Of a stretch of 64,000 nt of DNA, positions 50,751 to 59,087 are shown one piece after another. Source of the stretch: Candidatus Thiodictyon syntrophicum (GTDB taxonomy: Bacteria; Pseudomonadota; Gammaproteobacteria; Chromatiales; Chromatiaceae); the NCBI RefSeq assembly GCF_002813775.1, contig NZ_CP020370.1:2133501-2197500 (forward strand), given 5' to 3'. Under the pieces are notes generated by a model. It saw nothing but the letters and a program-made list of their open reading frames with translations, did no database searches and was not told the DNA's origin. A program made the position numbers and the translations under genes. Each line of letters begins with the position of its first letter. The first letter of the stretch is position 1.

Positions 50751-51880
50751 CCAGACGATTGCGCCTGGCCGCCGCGCTGTGCTGCGCTTGCTGCTGGTGC
50801 GGCATGGCCGCTGCGATGGGCTTGATCATCGATCCGGCCGGCGCCGCTTCGTCCGCACCGCGGACCCCAGGGCTGGACGCGCAGCCCTTAGGGTCCGCTG
50901 TGCGGACCAACGACCTCTCGGTAACCGGGGTGGTCGGCACGAGGATCGAGGCCGCCGCGCCGCCGGATGGGTCCAACGTGACCCTGGTCCTGGTAGGCGA
51001 CATCATGCTGGATGAAACACCCGGCGCGGTGATCGCCCGCGGGCAGGACCCCTTCGCACCCTTTGCCGCGATCCTGGACGGTGCCGACATCCGGATCGGC
51101 AACCTGGAGTGCGTCGTGGCGACGAGCGGCGAGGCTGAGCCCGGGAAGCCCTACACTTTCCGCGCCCACCCGCGCACCCTGGAGCCGCTCAAGCGTCATT
51201 TCGATGCCGTGACCCTGGCGAACAATCACTCCGGCGACTTCGGACCCGGCGCCTTCGGCGAGATGCTCGGGTTATTGGATCAGGCGGGCATCGGCCGCTT
51301 CGGCGGCGGTGCGGACCTGGCGCAGGCGCACCGGCCCCTGATCGTCGAGCGCAAGGGGCTGCGGATCGCGCTGCTCGGCTACGACGGCTTCCTGCCGCGC
51401 AGTTTCGAGGCCGGCTACGACTGGCCGGGGGTCGCCTGGGGCGAGGACGAACAGGTCGCGCGCGACATTGCCATGGCCCGCACGGCGCATCAGGCCGATC
51501 TGGTCATCCCGGTCATGCACTGGGGCTGGGAGCACGAAACGATCGCCAACCCGCGCCAGCGCCAATTGGCGCGGCTCATGATCGACGCCGGGGCGGACGC
51601 CGTGGTCGGCGGCCACCCCCACGTCATCCAGGACACCGAGCAGTATCGCGGCCGGCCCATCATCTACAGCCTGGGCAATTTCGTCTTCAACGGCTTTAGC
51701 GAGGCCAGCAACAACACCGGCTGGGTGCTGCGCATGGAACTGGACGGGCAGGGCGTGCGCCGCTGGCGGACCCTGGTTGCGCGCATCGATGCCGAGGGGA
51801 TTCCGCATCCCGACCCGGCGGGCGGGGGCGATTGTTGGGAGCGGGGGCAGGAAGCGGCGGCGCCCTGCGGGGGCGAATAG
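50747..51880 (+). CDS. CapA family (PGA_cap) metallophosphatase-like protein with MITE-derived N-terminal segment
   Basis: 377 residues from ATG 50747, GGAGG upstream. Signal-like MTRRLRLAAALCCACCWCGM. The PGA_cap domain starts at VTLVLVGDIMLDETPG (D) and contains IGNLECVVATSG, VTLANNHSGDFGP, VIPVMHWGWEHE, GADAVVGGHPHVIQ and IIYSLGNFVFNGF, the motifs of a calcineurin-like fold with metal ligands kept. Residues about 25-69 are encoded by a diverged MITE (50818-50953) and read in frame as an Ala/Pro/Gly-rich linker. Related proteins act in poly-gamma-glutamate capsule formation, but no CapB/C genes are present, so the substrate is unknown. Exported, probably periplasmic. Confidence 0.82.
   Translation: MTRRLRLAAALCCACCWCGMAAAMGLIIDPAGAASSAPRTPGLDAQPLGSAVRTNDLSVTGVVGTRIEAAAPPDGSNVTLVLVGDIMLDETPGAVIARGQDPFAPFAAILDGADIRIGNLECVVATSGEAEPGKPYTFRAHPRTLEPLKRHFDAVTLANNHSGDFGPGAFGEMLGLLDQAGIGRFGGGADLAQAHRPLIVERKGLRIALLGYDGFLPRSFEAGYDWPGVAWGEDEQVARDIAMARTAHQADLVIPVMHWGWEHETIANPRQRQLARLMIDAGADAVVGGHPHVIQDTEQYRGRPIIYSLGNFVFNGFSEASNNTGWVLRMELDGQGVRRWRTLVARIDAEGIPHPDPAGGGDCWERGQEAAAPCGGE
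50818..50953. mobile_element. Diverged MITE inside the CapA-family gene
   Basis: Left end GGGCTTGATCATCGATCCGG and inverted right end GGCCTCGATCCTCGTGCCGA resemble the ends of the higB MITE. The centre keeps GTCCGCACCGCGGACCC and GGGTCCGCTGTGCGGACC as a degraded palindrome. Length 136 bp against 135 for the higB copy. It is read through in frame. Confidence 0.7.
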
Positions 51881-52415
51881 GAAAAGAGTGATGGTCCGCA
51901 AATGAACGCAAATGAACGCAAATCAGAATGCGCCTGAGCGTAGCGCAGCGAACAGCACGCCACACCGGAGGTCGAGGCTTTAGCCGGTCGGCGCCGATGC
52001 TGCTCCACCTGAAATCGGCAATTAGTCACGCAAAGACGCAAAGAACGCAAAGAAGAATAGAGCCCTGCAAGCGATGATCCCGTAACCCGGCAGGTGAACC
52101 GTGCGACAGAGATATCGCATTGGAATATTCTGTATCTTTGCGTCTTTGCGTGAAACAAATCCTTCTTCCAGGCTCCAGCCCGCCTCCGGCTAAAGCCTCG
52201 ACCTCCGGTTTTCATCCGGGCTTGGGGCTGGGGGCCTGGCACGACGATCAGCCCGGAAAGAGTAGTCCTCACGCCAAGGCGCCAAGCTCGCCAAGGTTTT
52301 TCAGTGCGTTATCGGCGTTGCGCGATTCACTCGGCGGTGATTTGGATGCTGCATCTACGCGATTGTATTCTTGGCGAGCTTGGCGCCTTGGCGTGAGCAA
52401 CTGGCGGATTTGGGA
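51881..52415. repeat. Region of serial long inverted repeats
   Basis: No gene seen in 535 bp. 51898-51928: ACGCAAATGA half-element. Perfect inverted pairs: 23 bp at 51965-51987 / 52186-52208 (CCGGAGGTCGAGGCTTTAGC...), inside it 19 bp at 52026-52044 / 52135-52153 (TCACGCAAAGACGCAAAGA), then 28 bp at 52268-52295 / 52370-52397 (CTCACGCCAAGGCGCCAAGC...). These could extrude as cruciforms or fold as long RNA hairpins between the CapA-family gene and the convergent small coiled-coil gene. Confidence 0.85.
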
Positions 52416-52616
52416 TCAGGCGCGCCGCATCCGCCAGCCGGGATGGTTGCGGCGCGTCTTGGTGGATGCGCTGCGCTTACCGTGCAGGCTGGCGACCTCG
52501 CTCTCCAAGCGGCCGAGCCGGGTCTTGATTTCGCGCACGTCCTCGCGGACCTCGCGCTGGGAGTCCAGCACCCGCTGGACCATGGTCATCAGGAGTTCCA
52601 GGCTGGCGTCGGGCAT
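52416..52616 (-). CDS. Small coiled-coil protein
   Basis: 66 residues, MPDASLELLMTMVQRVLDSQ, REVREDVREIKTRLGRLESE and a basic tail RSASTKTRRNHPGWRMRRA. A heptad pattern of L/V/I covers residues 6-44. It resembles the short coiled-coil proteins scattered through Chromatiaceae genomes, and the protein at 61041-61334. No function known. Confidence 0.6.
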   Translation of the reverse strand: MPDASLELLMTMVQRVLDSQREVREDVREIKTRLGRLESEVASLHGKRSASTKTRRNHPGWRMRRA

Positions 52617-52641
52617 GATGGTCTCGCCGGGGGGGCTGCTG

Positions 52642-52670
52642 GTTCATGGGCAGTCTCGAATGGTATCGTC
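52642..52670 (+). repeat. 29-bp direct repeat at the left end of IS66
   Basis: GTTCATGGGCAGTCTCGAAT and nine more bases, identical to 55508-55536, and directly abutting both ends of the IS66 element. Far longer than the 8-bp duplications typical of IS66. Confidence 0.9.
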
Positions 52671-52910
52671 GTGTCCTTCCGGCAAGGCTGCATGAATGCC
52701 GAGCGCGGTTCCGGTAGCGTGGGAGCCCCGCGTCATTGGCGAACCCAAGGCCCGCCGTTGTCGCTGTTGGCGGAGCGGGCGAGCCGCCAGTAGCAAGCTG
52801 GGATGACGTCTGCCTGCCCGTGCGCGCCCACGCCCCAGCGCGGTGACGGGTCGGGACCTTGGGCGGTGTGGGGAGGAGGCCCGCACGGGCGGCACGGGGC
52901 CGCCGCGGGA

Positions 52911-54596
52911 TCAGTCCGGCGCGGGTTCGGCGGCCAGGCGCGCCAGCGCCGTGGTGTAATTCCAGGGCATCCAGGCCGGCGGGTCGAGTGCCACCGCGGC
53001 GGGATGGCGCTGCAGCGCGACCAGGTAATCAAACGGCGCCACTTGGTGCAGTTCCGCGGTATGGATCAGACTCATGAACAGATCGCCGACCTTGGCGCCG
53101 TTCAAGGTGCGATAAAACAGCGAATTGTTGCGATGCAGGATGGCCTTCTTGAGCGCCCGCTCGCAGATGTTGTTGCTCAGCGGGGCGCCGGGTACGCGCA
53201 GAAACAGGGTCATTTTTTGCCAATGATTCTGCATGTAGCGGATCGCCTGACCGAGCCCCGAGTTGGGCTCCACGGCGTGCGTCTCCAACTGCGTGGCCAT
53301 CCAGTCGTGGAGCGCCTGCATCCGCGGGCCGCTTTCCTGTTGGTGCAGGAGTAAGCGCGCGTGCGGGTCGAGTCCCTGGTGCTGGGCCTGGTGGTCAGTG
53401 TGGAACACGGGACGCAGGGTTTCCAGCACGAAGGCGACCTCGTCGGGAAAGGCGTCATGGACCTCGACGAACTTGCGGCGCCCATGGGGAATACAGGACG
53501 CGGCCTGCGTGGGATGATCCCCCGGGGTGTTGCGCGCCAGGGCGTCGGACATCTGGATCGGGGGCACGGGGTCGTGGCGCCGGTTGAGGACCTCGGCGAG
53601 GTGCTCCCCGGCATGACAAGGTCCGGTTTTGAACAGGGCGATCGGGCCATTGACGGTCTCGGCGACGACGCCGCTGGTGAACACCCCGGTGCGCTCGGCG
53701 TTAGCTCCCGGGGGCAGCGCCTCGGCCCGCGCCTCGGCGGTGAATTTCAGGATGCGCATGGTGGTGTCGTCGTTATAGAGCACCGTGCCCTGCGCCGCCT
53801 GCTGGGCCAGCTCCTCCACCGCGGGGGCGAGGCACGGCGCGGCCGCCGCGACCACATCCCATTGGGTAGTGGCCGGCAGGGGGATGGCCAGCGCCTGCTC
53901 CAGGCGTTGGATGCGATGAAACGGCAGCCCGCAGCCGTATTTCAGCAAGGCGATCATGGCGGCGGCGGTCGCGTCGTATTTCGCCGCGCCCACGCCCGCG
54001 GGGGGGTCGGCCGTAAACACCGTGCCGCACAGCCCACAGCGCAGCCGCTCCAGGGTGTAGACCTGCGCCTGCAGGGGCGCCACGCCGGTGACGCGCACCA
54101 GGACGGCGGGCTCCTGGCGTTGGACATAGACCCGGCCGGTGCAACCGGGCTCGGGACAGGGGTCGCCCTGCTTCAAGGTGGCGTGGGCAACCGGGATGCG
54201 CGGGGCGCGGGGATACTTGTCGGCCCCGTTGCGGCCGTGGCCAGTGCGTGTCTTTTGGTGGGGCGGCAGCGTGGCATCGCCGTCGCTGGCGCCCGGCGCC
54301 GCCGGGTCGGCGTCGGCCGGCGGCGCCGGGGCATCGCGCGGCGCTGGCTGGTCCTTGCCCAGGACCGTGTCCGTGGTCTCGGTGCGGGGTCCGAAAATCA
54401 GCCGACGCACCCGCTCCAGGGTGGTGGTCGTGGTCTCCAGTTCCTCGGTCAGGCGCGCCAAGGTGTCGACCGCCGCCTTGAGGGTGGCGTGGTCATCCAC
54501 CGGCAGCGCTTGGGTACGGGTGCGCTCGACAATGGCATCGAGTCGCGCGATGGGGACCGACACCCGCGGGGTGCGCGGGTTCTTACGCCGGCTCAT
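52911..54596 (-). CDS. tnpC: IS66 transposase TnpC
   Basis: 561 residues from ATG 54596 (MSRRKNPRTPRVSVPIARLD); ATG 54653 upstream is an alternative. Leucine-zipper helix LKAAVDTLARLTEELETTTT with LERVRRLIFGPRTE, zinc-finger-like CPEPGC...RCGLCG, then the DDE domain: GTVLYNDDTTMRILKF (D), and HPTQAASCIPHGRRKFVEV, ending with PLSNNICERALKKAILHRNN (E) and SLFYRTLNGAKVGDLFMSLI. All the family blocks are present without lesions, so it may be active. Confidence 0.94.
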   Translation of the reverse strand: MSRRKNPRTPRVSVPIARLDAIVERTRTQALPVDDHATLKAAVDTLARLTEELETTTTTLERVRRLIFGPRTETTDTVLGKDQPAPRDAPAPPADADPAAPGASDGDATLPPHQKTRTGHGRNGADKYPRAPRIPVAHATLKQGDPCPEPGCTGRVYVQRQEPAVLVRVTGVAPLQAQVYTLERLRCGLCGTVFTADPPAGVGAAKYDATAAAMIALLKYGCGLPFHRIQRLEQALAIPLPATTQWDVVAAAAPCLAPAVEELAQQAAQGTVLYNDDTTMRILKFTAEARAEALPPGANAERTGVFTSGVVAETVNGPIALFKTGPCHAGEHLAEVLNRRHDPVPPIQMSDALARNTPGDHPTQAASCIPHGRRKFVEVHDAFPDEVAFVLETLRPVFHTDHQAQHQGLDPHARLLLHQQESGPRMQALHDWMATQLETHAVEPNSGLGQAIRYMQNHWQKMTLFLRVPGAPLSNNICERALKKAILHRNNSLFYRTLNGAKVGDLFMSLIHTAELHQVAPFDYLVALQRHPAAVALDPPAWMPWNYTTALARLAAEPAPD

Positions 54597-54667
54597 GCCG
54601 CGACTGGCCGGTGGTGCAGGAGCGTCGTGTTCATACACGGCGTTATACCGCATCGTACACCGCCACG

Positions 54668-55024
54668 TCACGCCCCCGGCGTCAACGCCCGCCACACCGG
54701 CGCCCCCGCCGCGGCGCGCCAATCCCCACCGGCGAGCAATACCGCCAGTTCCTGGGGGGCCAGCACCTGCCCCGGCGGGCCGCTCGGCCAGTGCCGAAAG
54801 CGGCCTTCGGACAGGCGCTTCTGACACAGCCAGAAACCCTGGCCGTCGTAGACCAGGAGCTTGATCGCGGTACCGCGGCGGTTGCGGAAGACGAAGAGTG
54901 CTCCACTCATGGGCTCGTCCGCCAACACCTGGCGCACCCGCCGGGCAAGACCATCAATGCCTTGGCGAAAGTCCGCCGGGTCCGTCGCGACCAAGACCCG
55001 CAACTGCGGGGTCAGGGCAAGCAC
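54668..55024 (-). CDS. tnpB: IS66 accessory protein TnpB
   Basis: 118 residues from GTG 55024: VLALTPQLRVLVATDPADFR, QGIDGLARRVRQVLADEPMS, GALFVFRNRRGTAIKLLVYD, GQGFWLCQKRLSEGRFRHWP, the complete IS66 Orf2 signature. It overlaps tnpA by 13 bp, which suggests coupled translation. Required with TnpA and TnpC for IS66 transposition; molecular role not settled. Confidence 0.94.
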   Translation of the reverse strand: MLALTPQLRVLVATDPADFRQGIDGLARRVRQVLADEPMSGALFVFRNRRGTAIKLLVYDGQGFWLCQKRLSEGRFRHWPSGPPGQVLAPQELAVLLAGGDWRAAAGAPVWRALTPGA

Positions 55025-55422
55025 GGCGCCGCCTCCCACAGGCGACACGCCACCGTCGCGACCTCGCCGGTCGCCGCCCCGGTCCACTCGATGCGCAACG
55101 AACGACCACGGGCGTCGGACAGGGTCAGCACGCAGCCCGGCCCCGACGGTGGTAAGCCCAGCATCATTTCCACAAAGGCCGGCGGCGCCGTGGTGGGCAC
55201 CGGCAGGGGCGCTGTCCGCGCCGTCAGCCGCCGCTTCAAACCGGCGTAGTCCAGTCGCAGCGTCGTGGCGACCTTGCTTACCCCATGGCGGGCGGCCAGT
55301 TCAACCGCCCGCGACCACAGTTCCGCGGGAATGCGCGCGCCCTGGGACGTGGTGTTGCGCCAGTGGGCAAAGGCCGCGGCCGTCTGTGCCAGATCGGCCG
55401 CGGCGGGAAGTGACAGTGACAT
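55012..55422 (-). CDS. tnpA: IS66 accessory protein TnpA
   Basis: 136 residues, MSLSLPAAADLAQTAAAFAH with an HTH-like stretch RIPAELWSRAVELAARHGVS, KVATTLRLDYAGLKRRL. First gene of the IS66 set and probably a DNA-binding accessory subunit. Composition and position fit the family, though it is more divergent than TnpB and TnpC. Confidence 0.8.
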   Translation of the reverse strand: MSLSLPAAADLAQTAAAFAHWRNTTSQGARIPAELWSRAVELAARHGVSKVATTLRLDYAGLKRRLTARTAPLPVPTTAPPAFVEMMLGLPPSGPGCVLTLSDARGRSLRIEWTGAATGEVATVACRLWEAAPCLP

Positions 55423-55507
55423 CGTGGAGCCTCCGGATCACCAAAAACGGGGCTCCTACGCTACCGGGCTAGGGACGGGATTTCATGCAGCCTTACCGGA
55501 AGGACAC

Positions 55508-55536
55508 GTTCATGGGCAGTCTCGAATGGTATCGTC
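55508..55536 (+). repeat. 29-bp direct repeat at the right end of IS66
   Basis: Second copy of the sequence at 52642-52670, directly abutting the right inverted repeat of the IS. Confidence 0.9.
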
Positions 55537-55551
55537 ATCTGCGCTCCGGGT

Positions 55552-55620
55552 GTCGTTGTCGTTGTCGTAATCGAACAATCCGACCACGACCACGACCACG
55601 ACCACGACAACGACGACAAC
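55552..55620. repeat. GTTGTC-arm palindromic repeat, copy e
   Basis: GTTGTCGTTGTCGTAATCGA, then ACAATCCGACCACGACCACG and ACAACGACGACAACG. Its core is the reverse complement of the core in copy c (26297-26363), yet both are followed on the plus strand by CGTACCCGGGATCTCGGTCA. Thus the inner segment is inverted relative to its flank. It lies between IS66 and the ybbP 3' end. Confidence 0.88.
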
Positions 55621-55684
55621 GTACCCGGGATCTCGGTCACCACATCAGTTCTGATCGCACCCGCCCCATCGCGCTGCGCGTGCC

Positions 55685-58180
55685 TTACCCCGCCCGCCGC
55701 AAGGTCTGCAACGGCGGCCGGATCAGCAGCGGGTAGGTGGCCAGGGTCCCGGCCAGGCCGATCAGCAGGCCGGAGCCCAGGACGCCGGTGACCCAGAGCA
55801 GCGGGTTGAAGGCGAATTGGAGCCCGAACAGGCGCTCGGCGATGAGCCAGCCGGTCAGTTCCGCGAAGATGGAGGCGAGCAGGCCCGCCAGCAGGCCGGT
55901 GGCGGTGAATTCGACCGCCAGGCTGCCGAGCAGGGCCCAACGGCCGGCGCCCAGGGTGCGCAGGATGCCGTGCTCGGTGCGCCGCTCCGCGAGGCTCGCC
56001 TGGATGCCGGCGAACATCACCAGCAGCCCGGCGGCCAGCGTGAAGAGGAAGACATATTCCACCGCCAGCACGCCCCGGTCGACGACCGCTCGCACCTGTT
56101 TGAGCAGGGCATCGACATCGAGCAGGGTGACGCTGGGGAAGCGTTGCACCAGTTCCGGGATCATCGACTCTCCCGCCCGCGGCAGGTGGAAGCTCGTGAT
56201 ATAGGTGGCCGACTCGGTGCCTAAGAGGCCGGGCGGGGAGACGACGAAGAAATTCACGTTGAAGCTGTCCCAGCGGACCTCGCGCAGGCTGGTTACCGGG
56301 GCCGTCACCTCGTGACCGGAGACGAAGAAGGTCAGGCGGTCGCCCAGCTTGATGCCCAGGGTCTCGGCCAGGCCCTGTTCCACCGAGAATTGCGGGGCCG
56401 CGGCGGGCGCGTCCCACCACTGTCCGGCGCTGATGCGGTTGTCGGCCTGGGGCCGGTCGGCGAAGCTCAGGTTGAACTCCCGGGCGGCCAGACTCTCGGC
56501 GCGGGGGTTCTCGTAGTCCGACGGGTTGACCTGGTGCTCGCCGATGCGGATCAGGCGCCCGCGGATCATCGGGAAGATCTCGGCCTGGGCGATCCCGTGA
56601 GCCTGCAGGAAGTCGCGCAGCGGCTCCACCTCCTGGGGTTGGATATTGATCAGGAAATGATTGGGGGCACCCGCGGGCAGCCCCTCGCGCCAGGTCTTGA
56701 GCAGATCCACCCGCACCACGGCGAGCAGCAGCAGGGCGAGGATACCGAGCCCGAAGCCGGCGATCTGCAGTACCGCAAAGGTGGGCCGCCGGGTCAGGGC
56801 CGCGAGCCCCAGCCGCCAGACCCCGCGGGCGCGCCCGGCGAGGCCCCCCGCCAGGCGCACCAGCCCCAGCACGGCCAGGACCAGGGTCACCAGGGCCAGG
56901 GCCACCCCGCCCAGGAGCTTCCAGGCCAGGTCCGGGTCACCCGCCTGCCACAGGATCAGCAGGGCCAGTGCCAGCAGGGCCCCCAGCGCGGCGAGTGCGG
57001 TCGAGGCGCGCGGCGTCCCCAGGTCACGGCGCAGCGCCCGCAGGGGCGACACCCGCGTCAGTTGCAGCAGCGGTGGGACCGCGAACCCCAGCAGCGCAAT
57101 CAGGCCGGTCGCGACCCCGACCGCCACCGGCCGCAGCGAGGCCGCGGGCAGGTCCGCGCCGAACCAGTCCGACAGGGCCGCCACCAGGCCGAGCTGACCG
57201 AGCCAACCCGCCAGACAGCCGACCAGGCTCGCCCCCAGCCCGAACAGGGTGAGGCGCAGCAGGAAGACCCGCATCAGCAGGTGCCGCGGGGCGCCGAGAC
57301 AGCGCATGATCGCCACCGCGTCGATCTGGCGCTCCACCAGGCGGCGGCTGGCGAGCGCGATGGCGCTGCCGGCGACCAGCAGCGTTACCAGGGTCGCCAG
57401 GTGCAGGAAGCGGGAGGCGCGGTCCAGGGCCGACTCGAACTCGGGGCGGGCAGTGCGCCCGTCCACCAGGTTGAAGTTGACCGGCAACCGCGGCTTGAGC
57501 CAACCGGTATAGGCGTCCACCGCGGCGACCTCACCGGCCAGCAGCAGGCGGTGCTTGACGCGGCTCGCCGGGCTGACCAGGCCGGTGGCCGGCAGGTCCG
57601 CGGCGTTCATCAGCAGTCGGGGGGCGAGTTGGAAGAGGCCCCCGCCGCGGTCGGGTTCATAGCTCAGGATGGCGCCGATGCGCAGGCGCGCCTCGCCCAG
57701 GCCGACTTCGCTCCCGAGCGGCGCCTCCAGGAGTCGCAGCAGGCGCGCCTCCACCCAGACCTCGCCGGGCGGCGGCCCCTGTTCGACGATGCGCTCCGGG
57801 TTGGTGAAGCCGTCCTGCACCCGCAAGCGCCCGCGCAGGGGGTAGGGCGCGTCCACCGCCTTGACCTGCACCAGTTGCGGCCCCTGCGCGCCCATGACCA
57901 CGCTGGGGAACTCGAGCGTGCGGGTGCTGACCAACCCCAGCCGGGTCGCCTGCCCCAGATAGTCGGCCGGCGGGGCCGCGGAGCCGTCGATGGCCAGGTC
58001 CGCGGCGATCAGCTCCCCGCCCTGGCGGGTCATGGACGACTCGATGCGCTCGGTGAAGAAGCCGACCGCGGTGATGGCCGCCACCGTCAGGACCAGGGCG
58101 GCGCCGAGCATATAGAGCTCGCCGCTACGCCAATCCTGGCGCAGGAAGCGACGGGTGATTCGCCATGTCGATGGGGTCAT
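55685..58180 (-). CDS. ybbP: FtsX-like ABC transporter permease (YbbP-like)
   Basis: 831 residues from ATG 58180, with AGGAA upstream: MTPSTWRITRRFLRQDWRSG followed by TM1 ELYMLGAALVLTVAAITAVG. About ten membrane segments in two FtsX blocks (LATLVTLLVAGSAIALASRR and VEYVFLFTLAAGLLVMFAGI ... LRTLGAGRWALLGSL), plus a large periplasmic domain (residues about 45-250) and a central DUF. This is the architecture of E. coli YbbP, a MacB-like mechanotransmission permease thought to act on envelope lipids. Its partner ATPase ybbA lies upstream on the same strand, but a 217-bp spacer with a GTTGTC palindrome separates them. Confidence 0.88.
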   Translation of the reverse strand: MTPSTWRITRRFLRQDWRSGELYMLGAALVLTVAAITAVGFFTERIESSMTRQGGELIAADLAIDGSAAPPADYLGQATRLGLVSTRTLEFPSVVMGAQGPQLVQVKAVDAPYPLRGRLRVQDGFTNPERIVEQGPPPGEVWVEARLLRLLEAPLGSEVGLGEARLRIGAILSYEPDRGGGLFQLAPRLLMNAADLPATGLVSPASRVKHRLLLAGEVAAVDAYTGWLKPRLPVNFNLVDGRTARPEFESALDRASRFLHLATLVTLLVAGSAIALASRRLVERQIDAVAIMRCLGAPRHLLMRVFLLRLTLFGLGASLVGCLAGWLGQLGLVAALSDWFGADLPAASLRPVAVGVATGLIALLGFAVPPLLQLTRVSPLRALRRDLGTPRASTALAALGALLALALLILWQAGDPDLAWKLLGGVALALVTLVLAVLGLVRLAGGLAGRARGVWRLGLAALTRRPTFAVLQIAGFGLGILALLLLAVVRVDLLKTWREGLPAGAPNHFLINIQPQEVEPLRDFLQAHGIAQAEIFPMIRGRLIRIGEHQVNPSDYENPRAESLAAREFNLSFADRPQADNRISAGQWWDAPAAAPQFSVEQGLAETLGIKLGDRLTFFVSGHEVTAPVTSLREVRWDSFNVNFFVVSPPGLLGTESATYITSFHLPRAGESMIPELVQRFPSVTLLDVDALLKQVRAVVDRGVLAVEYVFLFTLAAGLLVMFAGIQASLAERRTEHGILRTLGAGRWALLGSLAVEFTATGLLAGLLASIFAELTGWLIAERLFGLQFAFNPLLWVTGVLGSGLLIGLAGTLATYPLLIRPPLQTLRRAG

Positions 58181-58248
58181 AAAGAGTTCCTGGTGCGAAG
58201 TCGATTGTGGACAATAGAGAACGGTTCGCTGATAAGCCATTAGGCAGC

Positions 58249-58367
<119 letters not shown>

Positions 58368-58397
58368 TGGTGTTTGTGTTTAATAATCTCCCCGGAT

Positions 58398-59087
58398 TTA
58401 CGCCATCGCCGACAAGGCCCCGTCGTGCATCCGCAGCCGCCGGTCGCAGCGTTCGGCCAGGCGCGGGTCGTGGGTCACCAGCACCAGGGCGGCGCCGGAT
58501 TCGCGCCGCAGGTCGAGCAGCAGGTCGATGATGTGCTCGCCGGTCGCCTCGTCCAGGTTGCCGGTGGGTTCGTCCGCGAACAGGACCCGCGGGCGCGGGG
58601 CATAGGCGCGGGCGATGGCGACCCGCTGCTGTTCCCCGCCGGAGAGTTGGCGCGGGTAGTGACCGGCGCGCGGGGTCAGACCCACCCGCTCCAAGGCCTC
58701 GTCGGCGCGCACCTCGGCGTCGCTATTGCCGGTGAGTTCCAGCGGGAGCAGGACATTCTCGCGGGCGGTGAGGGTGGGCAGGAGTTGGAAACTCTGGAAC
58801 ACGAAGCCGACGCGCCCGGCGCGCAGTGCCGCCCGCCCGTCCTCGTCCAGCCCCGCCAGGTGCCGGCCGCAGAGCCAGACCTCGCCGCGGCTCGCGCTGT
58901 CGAGCCCGGCCAGGAGCCCGAGCAGGGTCGACTTGCCGGAGCCGGAGGCGCCCAGGATGGCCACCGCCTCACCGGCCTGGATCTGGAGGTCGAGCCCGTC
59001 CAAAATGGTCAACTCGCCGCTCGGAGCGCTGATATGCTTGCCGAGCCCCTGGGCCCTGGCTACGACTTCGACCGGATTGACTGTCAT
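58398..59087 (-). CDS. ybbA: ABC transporter ATP-binding protein (YbbA-like)
   Basis: 229 residues, MTVNPVEVVARAQGLGKHIS. Complete ABC ATPase of the LolD/MacB type: Walker A GASGSGKSTLLGLLAGLD, Q-loop VFQSFQLLP, signature LSGGEQQRVAIARAYAPRPR, Walker B VLFADEPTGNLD, H-loop LVTHDPRL. It energises the YbbP permease encoded downstream. The ATG (59087-59085) overlaps the divergent tesA ATG (59086-59088), the same head-to-head order as ybbA/tesA in E. coli. Confidence 0.95.
   Translation of the reverse strand: MTVNPVEVVARAQGLGKHISAPSGELTILDGLDLQIQAGEAVAILGASGSGKSTLLGLLAGLDSASRGEVWLCGRHLAGLDEDGRAALRAGRVGFVFQSFQLLPTLTARENVLLPLELTGNSDAEVRADEALERVGLTPRAGHYPRQLSGGEQQRVAIARAYAPRPRVLFADEPTGNLDEATGEHIIDLLLDLRRESGAALVLVTHDPRLAERCDRRLRMHDGALSAMA

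Larger units (their letters stand above)
52671..55507. mobile_element. IS66-family insertion sequence
   Basis: 2,837 bp. Terminal inverted repeats GTGTCCTTCCGGCAAGGCTG... (left) and the same with one change (right), continuing as imperfect repeats to GGAGCCCC about 55 bp in. It carries tnpA, tnpB and tnpC in that order on the minus strand. A 29-bp direct repeat flanks it on both sides. Confidence 0.93.

Noticed and set aside
56312-58243. 643-codon open frame on the plus strand
   Set aside because: Antisense to ybbP; Q/G/R-rich shadow frame typical of high-GC membrane-protein genes.
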